DNA from: Clostridia bacterium
Lineage (GTDB): Bacteria; Bacillota; Clostridia; Oscillospirales; Acutalibacteraceae
DNA: 64,000 nucleotides
Assembly: GCA_017442225.1 (NCBI GenBank)
Contig: JAFSAR010000023.1
Location: 1 to 64,000 of the forward strand
Direction of reading: 5' to 3'
A program made the translations under genes and the position numbers. Numbering within the stretch: the stretch's first letter is position 1; the number at the start of each line of letters is the position of its first letter. Of this stretch, positions 1-8,631 are shown piece after piece. A model generated the notes under the pieces. It did not search any database. It saw nothing but the letters and a program-made list of their open reading frames with translations, and was not told the DNA's origin.

Positions 1-137
1 CACCCTGGTGCAAAATTATTGTGGGCGGCGCTGTGCTCACGCAGGAATACGCCGACAAAATCGGCGCTGACAAGTACGCCAAGGACGCTATGGAAGGCGT
101 GCGCTACGCGCAGGAAATCATAAACGCGATCAGTTAA
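1..137 (+). CDS. Corrinoid (B12)-binding methyltransferase protein, C-terminal fragment
   Basis: Only the last 44 codons are present; the gene starts upstream of the window. The frame ends with IIVGGAVLTQEYADKIGAD, then YAKDAMEGVRYAQEI and a TAA stop. This resembles the end of the cobalamin-binding domain of MetH-like and methyltransferase corrinoid proteins, where a GGAxLT strand and a following xIGADxYAxDA helix complete the Rossmann-like fold. In that family the domain carries the cobalamin that shuttles a methyl group. The B12-ligand motif DxHxxG lies outside the window, so the enzyme (homocysteine methyltransferase or another corrinoid methyltransferase system) cannot be told. A strong terminator follows directly. 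Confidence 0.7.
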   Translation, partial: PWCKIIVGGAVLTQEYADKIGADKYAKDAMEGVRYAQEIINAIS

Positions 138-167
138 AAAAGCGAGGGAAATTTCCCTCGCTTTTTG
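138..167 (+). terminator. Intrinsic terminator of the corrinoid gene
   Basis: The stem AGCGAGGGAA/TTTCCCTCGCT is followed by a run of five T. It starts one base after the stop codon of the partial gene. Very similar terminators occur at 9655-9682 and 25200-25227. Confidence 0.85.
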
Positions 168-176
168 CTATGTATA

Positions 177-275
177 AAACCGCCTAAAAACCCGTTTTTG
201 ACATCAATGCGTTCAATGGGGCAAACTAGTGAAAAACCCAGTGTTTATGGGGGGTTCAGGCGGTTTGCCCTATCT
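177..275. repeat. Interspersed repeat, left copy (AAACCC-AGTGTTTATG-GGGTT core)
   Basis: The stretch opens with AAACCGCCTAAAAACCC and closes with GGGGTTCAGGCGGTTTG, so its ends are inverted repeats. The inner block AAACCCAGTGTTTATGGGGG is a second hairpin. A related block, AAACCCAAGTATTTATGCGGG, lies at 9577-9597 on the far side of the SipW operon. The stretch 168-545 otherwise holds an AbrB-like remnant and a palindrome. Confidence 0.5.
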
Positions 276-327
276 CATACGAGTGAAACGAGTATCTATG
301 TTCTCAAAAACAGTCTAAATCTTTGAT

Positions 328-396
328 TTAGCAACTGTTTTTAGAGGTTATAATAACACAAGCCTCTATTCTACGAACTATTCCTGTTGCTTTCAT
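328..396 (-). pseudogene. AbrB/SpoVT-type regulator remnant (first 22 codons only)
   Basis: On the minus strand a good GAGGAG site sits 8 nt before an ATG at 396. The reading frame begins MKATGIVRRI, identical to the usual start of AbrB/SpoVT-family DNA-binding proteins in Clostridia, which normally continues with DDLGRVVIPKEIRR. Here it runs into unrelated residues and stops after 22 codons at a TAA within a hairpin (311-345). It is read as the surviving 5' end of a regulator gene cut by the repeat at 177-275. A genuine short leader peptide is the alternative. Confidence 0.45.
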
Positions 397-424
397 ATAT
401 AAATCTCCTCTTTTACAATTTTAA

Positions 425-442
425 TGTGATATTAGTATCACA
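425..442. promoter_or_regulatory. Operator-like palindrome
   Basis: TGTGATA-TTAG-TATCACA is a perfect 7+7 inverted repeat just upstream of the AbrB-like remnant. The symmetry resembles a dimeric-repressor site. No regulator can be assigned. Confidence 0.35.
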
Positions 443-501
443 CTTTTGTAGAAATTATGAGCAGATTTTCCAATTGTTTTTAAATTTTCAAATTGATATA
501 T

Positions 502-535
502 GAAAGGGCGATGACTTAATTATCATCGCCCTTTC
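502..535 (-). terminator. Hairpin ending the SipW operon
   Basis: The 13-bp perfect stem GAAAGGGCGATGA/TCATCGCCCTTTC lies just beyond the stop codon of the last operon gene. On the minus strand it is not followed by a clean T-run, so it may act as a 3' RNA stabiliser as much as a terminator. Confidence 0.6.
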
Positions 536-544
536 ATTTGTATA

Positions 545-1195
545 TTATTTATTTGTTGCCTGTCTTTTTTGTTTGAATTCATTAATGGTAATCCATAAGA
601 TACATGCGCTACTCACAAACAATAGAACAAACCACAACCAAGGGTTGCTAGTATCTCCGGTTACGGGTGAAATAATCGGTTTTTTGTCCTCGTCCAACAC
701 TTGAACAGCGAATTGCCAATCTATGTTTTTTTCTACATAAGAAATTTCATTACCGATAGATGTTGGAACTGTTAAAACCACCGAAAGATCTATTTCTCCA
801 TCCTTAGAAACAGTTCCTAACAATACGTATTCATCAAGACCGTTTGTCGCATCTGCTGAACCATGAGAAATAATATTTTCACCAGAATATACTGTTAGTG
901 TTATGTCGTCCGGCAAGTCAACCGCATCATCAATTGACGCTTTCAAAAACAAATTTGTTTTTGAAGAGATGTTCTGACAATATAGTTTGATTTTCTGGGT
1001 CAGCACATCCCCCGGAATCACATCTTTAAATTCTCTAAATAAATCCGTTTCTTCTGTGTTGACAAAAGTAAACGACTTTTCTTTACCATCATAAATTACC
1101 CCAGGTTCTCTTCCAAATGCTAAAGACATTCGAACACCTGAATAAATGAATATGACGCATGAAAGCAAGAGAATTATTAGTTTTATACGTTTCAT
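545..1195 (-). CDS. Cell-wall-anchored SipW-cluster surface protein (SPVTG-type sorting signal)
   Basis: 216 residues. A hydrophobic N-terminal signal (residues 5-28) is followed by a beta-rich ectodomain with the FxDVIPGDxLTQKIxLxC pattern and a VPTSIGNE segment typical of proteins encoded in SipW clusters. The C-terminus has a sorting-signal layout: SPVTGD near residue 178, a hydrophobic stretch (WLWFVLLFVSSACILWI) and a basic tail (KQKRQATNK). The consensus is LPxTG; an S in the first position is a variant. As the last gene of the operon and the only one with a wall-sorting signal, it is inferred to be the basal anchor of the appendage. No active sortase is encoded in this window. Confidence 0.7.
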   Translation of the reverse strand: MKRIKLIILLLSCVIFIYSGVRMSLAFGREPGVIYDGKEKSFTFVNTEETDLFREFKDVIPGDVLTQKIKLYCQNISSKTNLFLKASIDDAVDLPDDITLTVYSGENIISHGSADATNGLDEYVLLGTVSKDGEIDLSVVLTVPTSIGNEISYVEKNIDWQFAVQVLDEDKKPIISPVTGDTSNPWLWFVLLFVSSACILWITINEFKQKRQATNK

Positions 1196-1210
1196 AATGC
1201 CTCCTAACTA

Positions 1211-1777
1211 TCAATCCTTAACAATAGGAGTAATAAAATGATTATTATCCATAGTTACATTCCACGCATCTTCCACAGCCTTTGAAGGAATCGCCTGAAT
1301 AGACTGAAAAATAACATCAACCACAAGTTGTCGGTCAGAAAATGGCGTTGTCTGTTGACAACTTTCAATCAGATTTTTTGTTTTTTCCCCAGCCTTAATG
1401 GGAGCTTTATAATAATAAAAACCATCTTCGCTCTTTACCCAAAACTCACTATTTACATTTAAAGAATAGTCCGTAACTTGAGGGGTTTCGGAAATAATTA
1501 TTCCTTTATCATCCACCCAGCCGATCGAAATGACTGCCCTGACATATGCATCCACATCTCCCTTGTTTATGGCATATACATCTTTTTTTTCTACTCCGTC
1601 AAATGTCTCTGCAAGTTCTATATCAACAGTTCCCACATCAAACTGATTGGTCAAAAGAGCATCTTTCATGAGAAAGGAAATGGTATATTTTATTCCTGCA
1701 CCGGCAACAAATATAAGCACAAGCAAAACAATCAAAGAACGTAGAGAATTACTCTTAAACATATTCTTTATCACCAT
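1211..1777 (-). CDS. SipW-dependent TasA/camelysin-like secreted protein, minor subunit
   Basis: 188 residues. The N-terminus has basic residues, a hydrophobic segment and then the SipW-type tail ISFLMKDALLTNQFDVGTV, which fits the family pattern of a small helix followed by TNxFxxG. The body contains KGDVDAYVRAVISIGW and ends with IQAIPSKAVEDAWN; both are shared by TasA/CalY-related minor proteins. It lacks a sorting signal or transmembrane tail, so it is inferred to be assembled into the fibre or to link adhesin and anchor. It is 15 nt from the anchor gene and 15 nt from the adhesin gene, so co-transcription is likely. Confidence 0.65.
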   Translation of the reverse strand: MVIKNMFKSNSLRSLIVLLVLIFVAGAGIKYTISFLMKDALLTNQFDVGTVDIELAETFDGVEKKDVYAINKGDVDAYVRAVISIGWVDDKGIIISETPQVTDYSLNVNSEFWVKSEDGFYYYKAPIKAGEKTKNLIESCQQTTPFSDRQLVVDVIFQSIQAIPSKAVEDAWNVTMDNNHFITPIVKD

Positions 1778-1792
1778 TATCCCTCCTCTATT

Positions 1793-4700
1793 TTACGGTT
1801 CCACCTTGTTGAAAACATTATTTTCGTAATCATAGGCGCCAAACCAATTTTCTTTTGAAGTATCTCTTTCATTTGTAAAACAGAACTCGATCGGTATAAC
1901 TATAACATCTCCGGTCTGCGTATCCTTTTCTGTTTTCACACTGCCATCTTTTCCAACACTTAAAATAACTTCCGCAGTTTCTCCTACAACTGACTCTCCG
2001 TCTTTAGTAATAGAAGTCTGATATTTCCAAGCCCACGCTTTATCTTCTGTAATACAATAATAACCACAAGGCAGTTCTATTGTGGCTTTACTGCCTGCTT
2101 TTACAATAACAGGATGCCGCTCTCCATTATAACTATTTGTGGAAGCATCATATTCTGTTATGTAAAAGACAAACGGTTCATCAGAATCTGTAAGTTTCTT
2201 TTCGATTGTTACCAATCCACTAAAGTAAAATACAGTAGTATTTCCTTCTGATGCAACGATACTTTGTTCCTGGATAGCCTCGGTTTGAATAATGTGGTCA
2301 CCACTTACAGATATTGCCTTGTCTTCATATAATTTAACATCAACGTCTATATTGGATTCATCAAAAAGTCCGTCTACTTTAAATGTTTTTTCAACCACCT
2401 TTATCAACAACGACGGTTGAGCATACCATTCTTTATCGGAAACAGGATTTCCTGTTTTATCGGTTGCGGGGAAATTCAAATAAGCCTCTAATACTGTTGC
2501 GCTTTCTTCTAAATGAAAACTAAATTGTATATCCGGCTCATTCACCGTAATTACTTCTTGACCATCTACATTATTAATTGTTTCTTGAGTTACAACGGTA
2601 ACGTTTTGTCCATTGGAATCCTTTGCCGTAGCCTCTAAAATAACCGGATACAAGTTCATAACCCTTGTTCCTGCATTCTTCATGCTATCCACAGCCGGTT
2701 CTTGACAGAAATCTTTCCATGCCACTTTGGAACTATCCTCTTGCAGCCAATACCATTCTTTAAAAAGTTGGTTGTCCTTCATAGAGTCAATAATTCTCAA
2801 GAAAGCATCCTGATCTATAGGAACAGTCAATGTCTCTCCGTTTTCCGAAATGTTTTGCACGAAGGATCGTGAAGCACCGTCTATCAGGTAAACACTGTCT
2901 ATTAAATTACCGTTTGTATCAAAGTAATTAATTGTAAATACCTTTTTGTAAACTGCGGTATACACTGTATCTGTCAATAAAACATCACCCGATACAGTGT
3001 ACTCCAACTTATCTGATAAGAGGGATGCTGAAGCTTCGGAAACCGCATCTGTCTGTGTTACATCCCAGCCAGTGTACCAACCCATAAAAGTATATTCTCC
3101 CACAGTCAGATCCGCAGACAACATAACCGATTCGCTAACGGAATCACTCTGCCAGGTTGCTGATCTATGAGCGGTATCGCCAACCTCATCATCTATATTG
3201 GAGTTTACCTGTATTGTAATCTTTTTAAAAACAGGCCAGAATTCTTTAGATTCGTTCACAACATCTTCAGGTGATATCATTGTAGCAGAAGTATCTGTAC
3301 TATACCAATTATCTGCTACGGGTTTCTTATCTGTCCAACCTTCAAAGACATAACCGTTTAATGCGGTCCTCGGTTGTTCTCCCACGAGGTCTCCTGGGTT
3401 TCTGATTTCTACATGTATATCATCAGCAGAAGTGTGATATAGCAGCACAAGCGGTTCGTAATTAGCCACAAACTCATAGTCATGACCTGGTTCAACAATA
3501 TAATCAAATGACCACATTAGGTTTGTTGTGTCTTCCGTTATTGTAACCACTTTTCCGTCAATTACATTCTTTCCAACAGATAATTCTCCTAACAAAATAT
3601 TATCTTTATAAACCGAAATAGACTTTACTTGATATTTTTGTTCTTTGTCGGGAATTACCTGTGTAACATTATCTTCTGCTGTTACAGTAATCGTAACATT
3701 TCCGTTTTCATCAATGTAATTATTTCCGTTATAACCGCTCTGGTAAAATTCAGATGGCTGTAACTTGATTCCCAGTTTTTTAATGACATAATCAGGAATC
3801 GTTACATCATTCACTATACCGTTTTGTTCTGCCACTTCAGGAATGTCTATATTAGCATCCGTTGTAATAGAACCATATTTTACATAAACCGGATATAAAT
3901 CCATGGGCTCTGTACATACTTCTTCCTTGGTCATTACATATGGAAGCGCACGGTTAATATCACTTGTACAATAAGCATCTTCGCTATGGATATCATAAAC
4001 ATGGTTCCATTCGTCCGTAGTTAAAGCATCCTTATTAATCCAACCAATAAAATAATACCCCTGCATATACATATCCGCATCTGACGGTGAAGCGGCCGGA
4101 ACATGCACATAATCTCCCTTTTGCGCGCCACCGCTCAGATATTTATAGGTATATGTTGCTGCTGACACTTGTTCAGGAGAAATAAACACCTTATCCAAAT
4201 ATCTACGGGTGGTAGCTGCTTTTATATTTCCGTCTTTTCCATAGAAATCTACATCTGCGGTAAAGTGTGCAGTATACAAAATATCTGCTGCCGATGTATT
4301 AAGGTTACCACTGTATTCGAATGGGTTGCTGGTGGATAAAGCACGACCTCCAGCTGTATCCGTTCTTTCACGTGACCAAAATACAAAATTATAATCAGAG
4401 CTTGCAATAGTATAACTAACTTCCCAGCCCGCGTCTTTTAATCCATCGCTATCCAACGATGATGCGGCTCCAGGAAAATCGGAATGTATTGTAATAGAAT
4501 AAAGTCCATAACCATCGCCATCTGTTTTTTCATACACTGTTAATGGTTTTTGTATTTTGGTGTTGCTATCTACTTTTACGTCATTTTTATCTGCCCAATG
4601 GGAAAATGTAGCATCAACAAAATCGGGTCCGTCAATATTCTCAAAGCTATCATTATAAGCTTCCCAGCGTTCCGCATAGGTAACTTCATCCTTATACGGT

Positions 4701-7171
4701 CCCTCCAAATCTCCTCCGACTTCTTGCACGCGATATGTAACCAAATACTCCATCTTAGCCACAATTAGCAGTTGGTTACTGTCAGAATCATATTGTGTTA
4801 AATCGTATTCATCTAAATAGTAGCGATATTTATTCGACGAATCTCCAAGCGATTTATTGACTCCTCCTGTATAATCGGGCGCCGTTTTAGATGTGTCGGC
4901 ATACCAACCCAAGAAACGATATCCTTTGTCTTCACCTGCAAAATTCTCTAATTCCACATAGTATCTGACAATACCGGTTTCCGCATCTACTTCCTGTCCT
5001 ACCGAAACGTCGCCAACTTTTAGACCGTCATCTGTACGCGTGGTTACATCTGATGTATGATGACCTTCAATTGCCACCTTAACATTGGTAATCAAATCCG
5101 CAAATACGGGATATAGCTCCATTGGTTTCTCAATCGGATCTCCCGTTTTATAAATTGGGATGTTATTTAAAAGTCCCGAAGTTATTTTTTCATAACCCGG
5201 TGTGCTGTCTGATATGTCTGCCTCTGTTGTCCAACCAACAAATATAGCAGTTGGGCTTGTCGGACACTGTGAATATGTAATGTCAGGCAAAGAGTCCCTA
5301 TAGTCATACCATTCATTCCAAATTTCAGTGCCATCTAATTCGTTAAAAATCACATTTGCCTGAACGTCAGCAATGAACAAATCATTGTCTTTAATAACGG
5401 GTTTATCATCAATAGTACCTGTGATTGTTAACGTTGCATTCGCATTCTCTACGTTAAGATTTGTTATAATATGATTTTCATCCTCTGAAACCTTTGTCTT
5501 CTTCAAGCTTTCCAAATCGTCATAATTTGCAATAGATGTCTCATGAAAATCTGTATTATAATACCATGCATTTACTTTGTAACCCTTGTTTAGTTGCATT
5601 GCAATGCGAATGGTATCTTCCATGGTTGTAAAGCCTTGTGTTGCAGGGAAAAGAGGTCTTGTTGTAGAATTTGGTGCGCCTATCAATTCTGTATAATCAA
5701 TTTCCAATGTTCCTGCATTTGGGAAATCAAAGGTTGCGGCCATAGAGTTTCCATGAACGGGGATACCTTGATAGTAGTCCATAACCCACTTATTAGTATG
5801 GTCATAAACTTCTGACTGAGCGCCGTAATCATAGTAGTTTTCTCTCTTAATCGTTCCAGAGAAATCATAATTACGTCCTTCCCAAAAGGACTGATTAACA
5901 TATGTATCATTGTTCTTTGGTCCGTAATCCGAAGTAGTGGTATCATCTCCTAATACTTTCATCTCTACATCCGGATTCAATTCATATTTAAAATAACTGT
6001 TTGTAGTAGAACCTCCATCAAATTTTGCAACAAGTCCTGAAATATTTTTATTATTTTGAATAATCGGAATCACAAGTACTGCATTATACTGCTTTGATGT
6101 TCCTTCGCCTGCAAAATGGCATCTTTTTATTTCACATCTCGATCCTCTGACTGCTGCTGCAATTCCGCCGATGTGACCGGAGTTGCCACCTCCAACTGAA
6201 ACATAAGTTGCTGTATAAACATCCATATCAGCTGTTGAAAAAGAATCAATGCAAAAAGCACCGTTTTGCATTTCTCCCACCAAACCGCCAGCATACGCCG
6301 TTATACCGCCTAATGCTCCTACAGCTACATCATAATGAATCTTGATTAAGCTTTCGCGTTGAACATCGATTGTTCCGTCAGCTTTTCTTGTAATACTGTC
6401 TTGAACGCGGCTGTATTCCAATACGCCTCCATCAAGATCACCGACAATTCCTCCCAAATACATACCTTTACCACTGATTGCTTCTACACCTGATGTGGTA
6501 TTGGTTGACACGGTACAACCATTGGCTTCACAGTTGTAAATATAGCAGTGTTCGGCTTTGCCAACCAGCACACCGCCAGTAAGACCGCCGTCTGAGCCGA
6601 GGGTTAAAACAACATTATAACAGTAAAGGGTTAGGGTGCTGTTTTGTACCGAGATATTATTAAATACAGTGTTTTGTGCAAGACCTGCAACAATTCCGCC
6701 GCGATAGTCAGCGTCAATTACAGAATCCTTAATAATAAAATCGTGAATATTCGCACCTTTTGTAAAGGCGAACAATCCTGTATCCGCCTCACTTGATGCA
6801 GAAGAACCTGAAATATCATACCTTAAATTAGAAATCGTCTTTCCGTTTCCATCAAATTCTCCCATAAACGGGCTTTCTTCTTTTATATTAAAGGTAAAAG
6901 TCGCTAATCCTAAACTTGCATAGGTTGTTTGCAAGTTTGTATAATCTGCATCCGTAAGAGTGATATCGTTCATCAACCGAATAGTATCGCCTTCAAATGT
7001 TTTTCCGTTCGCCGATAGCACGACTTGCTCCATCAAATCATCGGCATTATAGATTTCTATTATATTACCTTTTGCTAGCGTCTTAGGAATGGATATGGCA
7101 ACGTTCAAAAGGAGAGATACTGCAATCACCAATGCAACCGCACGCAAACTAATTTTAAATTTGCAGTTCAT
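1793..7171 (-). CDS. Giant secreted adhesin: GLUG-like beta-helix, InlB-type repeats, C-terminal Cna-B/prealbumin-like domain
   Basis: 1792 residues. Residues 1-34 form a signal peptide. About 35-430 is rich in GG-V-G turns (GGIVAGLAQN, GGVLVGKAEH, GGIVGDLDGG, GGLVGEMQNG, GGIAAAVRG), which suggests a right-handed beta-helix of the GLUG type. About 640-1590 has several InlB/Flg_new-like repeats recognised by FxGW and LYPVF/V elements (IFVGWT, RFLGWYAD, YFIGWIN, VFEGWTD, TFMGWYTG). About 1645-1792 resembles a prealbumin-like or Cna-B fold and ends NERDTSKENWFGAYDYENN. There is no LPxTG motif and no terminal membrane segment. Inference: it is the adhesive tip of a TasA-type fibre, held by its terminal domain rather than by a sortase. 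The ligand is unknown. Confidence 0.75.
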   Translation of the reverse strand: MNCKFKISLRAVALVIAVSLLLNVAISIPKTLAKGNIIEIYNADDLMEQVVLSANGKTFEGDTIRLMNDITLTDADYTNLQTTYASLGLATFTFNIKEESPFMGEFDGNGKTISNLRYDISGSSASSEADTGLFAFTKGANIHDFIIKDSVIDADYRGGIVAGLAQNTVFNNISVQNSTLTLYCYNVVLTLGSDGGLTGGVLVGKAEHCYIYNCEANGCTVSTNTTSGVEAISGKGMYLGGIVGDLDGGVLEYSRVQDSITRKADGTIDVQRESLIKIHYDVAVGALGGITAYAGGLVGEMQNGAFCIDSFSTADMDVYTATYVSVGGGNSGHIGGIAAAVRGSRCEIKRCHFAGEGTSKQYNAVLVIPIIQNNKNISGLVAKFDGGSTTNSYFKYELNPDVEMKVLGDDTTTSDYGPKNNDTYVNQSFWEGRNYDFSGTIKRENYYDYGAQSEVYDHTNKWVMDYYQGIPVHGNSMAATFDFPNAGTLEIDYTELIGAPNSTTRPLFPATQGFTTMEDTIRIAMQLNKGYKVNAWYYNTDFHETSIANYDDLESLKKTKVSEDENHIITNLNVENANATLTITGTIDDKPVIKDNDLFIADVQANVIFNELDGTEIWNEWYDYRDSLPDITYSQCPTSPTAIFVGWTTEADISDSTPGYEKITSGLLNNIPIYKTGDPIEKPMELYPVFADLITNVKVAIEGHHTSDVTTRTDDGLKVGDVSVGQEVDAETGIVRYYVELENFAGEDKGYRFLGWYADTSKTAPDYTGGVNKSLGDSSNKYRYYLDEYDLTQYDSDSNQLLIVAKMEYLVTYRVQEVGGDLEGPYKDEVTYAERWEAYNDSFENIDGPDFVDATFSHWADKNDVKVDSNTKIQKPLTVYEKTDGDGYGLYSITIHSDFPGAASSLDSDGLKDAGWEVSYTIASSDYNFVFWSRERTDTAGGRALSTSNPFEYSGNLNTSAADILYTAHFTADVDFYGKDGNIKAATTRRYLDKVFISPEQVSAATYTYKYLSGGAQKGDYVHVPAASPSDADMYMQGYYFIGWINKDALTTDEWNHVYDIHSEDAYCTSDINRALPYVMTKEEVCTEPMDLYPVYVKYGSITTDANIDIPEVAEQNGIVNDVTIPDYVIKKLGIKLQPSEFYQSGYNGNNYIDENGNVTITVTAEDNVTQVIPDKEQKYQVKSISVYKDNILLGELSVGKNVIDGKVVTITEDTTNLMWSFDYIVEPGHDYEFVANYEPLVLLYHTSADDIHVEIRNPGDLVGEQPRTALNGYVFEGWTDKKPVADNWYSTDTSATMISPEDVVNESKEFWPVFKKITIQVNSNIDDEVGDTAHRSATWQSDSVSESVMLSADLTVGEYTFMGWYTGWDVTQTDAVSEASASLLSDKLEYTVSGDVLLTDTVYTAVYKKVFTINYFDTNGNLIDSVYLIDGASRSFVQNISENGETLTVPIDQDAFLRIIDSMKDNQLFKEWYWLQEDSSKVAWKDFCQEPAVDSMKNAGTRVMNLYPVILEATAKDSNGQNVTVVTQETINNVDGQEVITVNEPDIQFSFHLEESATVLEAYLNFPATDKTGNPVSDKEWYAQPSLLIKVVEKTFKVDGLFDESNIDVDVKLYEDKAISVSGDHIIQTEAIQEQSIVASEGNTTVFYFSGLVTIEKKLTDSDEPFVFYITEYDASTNSYNGERHPVIVKAGSKATIELPCGYYCITEDKAWAWKYQTSITKDGESVVGETAEVILSVGKDGSVKTEKDTQTGDVIVIPIEFCFTNERDTSKENWFGAYDYENNVFNKVEP

Positions 7172-7185
7172 CTAATTCCTCCTTA

Positions 7186-7782
7186 CTATTCGGGCCATCC
7201 TGCCACGTCTAATACATTTGTTGTATCTTGATGTTCACTCTGTACGCCTTGCGCATAAAAGTTAATATCAAATGTGCTGCCAGGATATCTCGTTGTTATT
7301 TGATTAGCATCAAATACAAGTTCATCCAACAAGAGCTCCGACACTTCATCTGGTTCTAAAATATGTAAGTAATAGCACCAACCATCTTTATATATCCAAT
7401 CTGATGTATTTATCTCATAATCCGTAAATGATGCTATATCGATTTGCTTTCCCTGACAATCTGTTCCTTTGAATTGAGGCTGTACACGAACATAAAGTGA
7501 ATGCGAACCCGTGTTTTTTACTCGGATAATACGGCTTTGTACAGATTGTGTTGCAATATTTGCAGCCTCTTTTGAGTCAAATGTTTCCTCTTGTCCTTGC
7601 TCGTTTAAGCTAGTTTGAATGATTTTTAGGCCAACTCCACCGAAATCAATATAATTTTCTGCTTTAGTTTCGGCTAAAAAAGCAGCAAGGGTTCCGGGCA
7701 ACCATAAAAGCATCACTATAAGAATTATAATTATTAATAAGAAAACATTTTTTCGGTTTATTAAAATATGTTTTTTATCCAT
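7186..7782 (-). CDS. SipW-dependent secreted protein, TasA/CalY-like
   Basis: 198 residues. A basic N-terminus and long hydrophobic core lead to a SipW-type end, PGTLAAFLAETKAENYIDFG, matching the family pattern of G-T-x-A-x-L/F-x-E/D before the mature part. The body has VKNTGSHSLYVRVQPQF and a C-terminal FYAQGVQSE, as in accessory camelysin-like proteins. It lies between the major-subunit gene and the adhesin gene, separated from the former by 160 nt with two hairpins. It is inferred to join adhesin and fibre or to nucleate assembly; the exact role is unknown. Confidence 0.65.
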   Translation of the reverse strand: MDKKHILINRKNVFLLIIIILIVMLLWLPGTLAAFLAETKAENYIDFGGVGLKIIQTSLNEQGQEETFDSKEAANIATQSVQSRIIRVKNTGSHSLYVRVQPQFKGTDCQGKQIDIASFTDYEINTSDWIYKDGWCYYLHILEPDEVSELLLDELVFDANQITTRYPGSTFDINFYAQGVQSEHQDTTNVLDVAGWPE

Positions 7783-7812
7783 TTCTAAACCTCCTGCAAA
7801 CTTTTTGATTAT

Positions 7813-7852
7813 GATAAGAAAGCAACCATTTTATAATGGTTGCTTTCTTATC
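7813..7852 (-). promoter_or_regulatory. 18-bp perfect hairpin in the SipW operon
   Basis: The arms GATAAGAAAGCAACCATT (7813-7830) and AATGGTTGCTTTCTTATC (7835-7852) match perfectly around a TTAT loop. No T-run follows on either strand. It lies after the major-subunit gene, where a processing or stability element could set subunit ratios. Confidence 0.55.
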
Positions 7853-7874
7853 GCAACCAACGAATAGGAAATTA

Positions 7875-7901
7875 CACAGGGGGGGCATCAGCCCCCCAGT
7901 G
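7875..7901 (-). promoter_or_regulatory. GC-rich hairpin directly after the TasA-like gene (partial terminator candidate)
   Basis: GGGGGGC-ATCA-GCCCCCC is extended by CAC/GTG arms. It is the strongest short stem in the operon and lies about 40 nt beyond the stop codon of the major subunit. Read on the minus strand it is followed by TGTGTAATTT, a poor T-tract, so read-through seems likely. Confidence 0.5.
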
Positions 7902-7941
7902 CAATATTTATGTTTTAAGAAGATGGCATTTCTTTTGTCGA

Positions 7942-8631
7942 TTATTTATTGTATTCTGCAAGGGCTCCTGTTTCTGCTTCTGCATACAAATCGGTAACTC
8001 CATCACCGCTTGTTGATTGATGAATATAACAGAATACAACCATGTCACCGGCTTCTATGGTAGTTGCATCTGTATCAACTGTTACAGCATCAAAAAGGGG
8101 CTCTGTTGTCCATGTAGAATCGTTGTCTTTGCCTACCAAAGCAAGTGGAGCACCGGAAGCATCGCACCATACATAAAGTGCAGATTTACCATCGGCTGCT
8201 GAGGTTCCGCTAACTTCTACCCAGCCGCAGTTTGTTCCGTCGGGAGCATTTACGGTATATTCGAGCACTTTGGTTGCGTCATTAGCCCATGCAAAAACAT
8301 AAGAATCTTCAGATTTAGGTCCAATACCTACAAAAGGATCTTTATCGAAGGTTGCACCTGGAAGCATTTTATGTTCTGCTGTAGGATCCCACTTTGGTTC
8401 GTAGAGATTGCCGTCCAACTGATCTGTTCCATCTGAGTTGCCCGGATCTTCGGGATCTATTGTTGGATCATTTGGCTCATAAGGATTTGTGATATTTCCT
8501 GCAGTAAATGAGTTTGTTACACTATCTGTTGCTGTTAACCACGCAATTGTTCCCATAATAGTTCCTACTGTTAATACTAAAGCTAAAAGAACTAAAAGAA
8601 GAGACTTTTTGCTTGTTTTCTTTTTATTCAT
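7942..8631 (-). CDS. TasA/CalY-like major fibre subunit (SipW substrate)
   Basis: 229 residues. The N-terminus is KKKTSKKS plus a hydrophobic core and then MGTIAWLTATDSVTNSFTAG, a textbook SipW-dependent signal (G-T-x-A-x-L-T-x-x-x-x-x-T-N-x-F-x-x-G). A Pro/Asp-rich linker (NDPTIDPEDPGNSDGTDQ) precedes a domain with KMLPGATFDKDPFVG and SEDSYVFAW, as in TasA/camelysin relatives of gut Clostridia. TasA forms extracellular fibres in Bacillus after SipW cleavage; the same role is inferred here. The ATG overlaps the sipW stop by one base (TAATG), so the two are translationally coupled. The hairpins that follow suggest it is made in excess over downstream genes. Confidence 0.8.
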   Translation of the reverse strand: MNKKKTSKKSLLLVLLALVLTVGTIMGTIAWLTATDSVTNSFTAGNITNPYEPNDPTIDPEDPGNSDGTDQLDGNLYEPKWDPTAEHKMLPGATFDKDPFVGIGPKSEDSYVFAWANDATKVLEYTVNAPDGTNCGWVEVSGTSAADGKSALYVWCDASGAPLALVGKDNDSTWTTEPLFDAVTVDTDATTIEAGDMVVFCYIHQSTSGDGVTDLYAEAETGALAEYNK

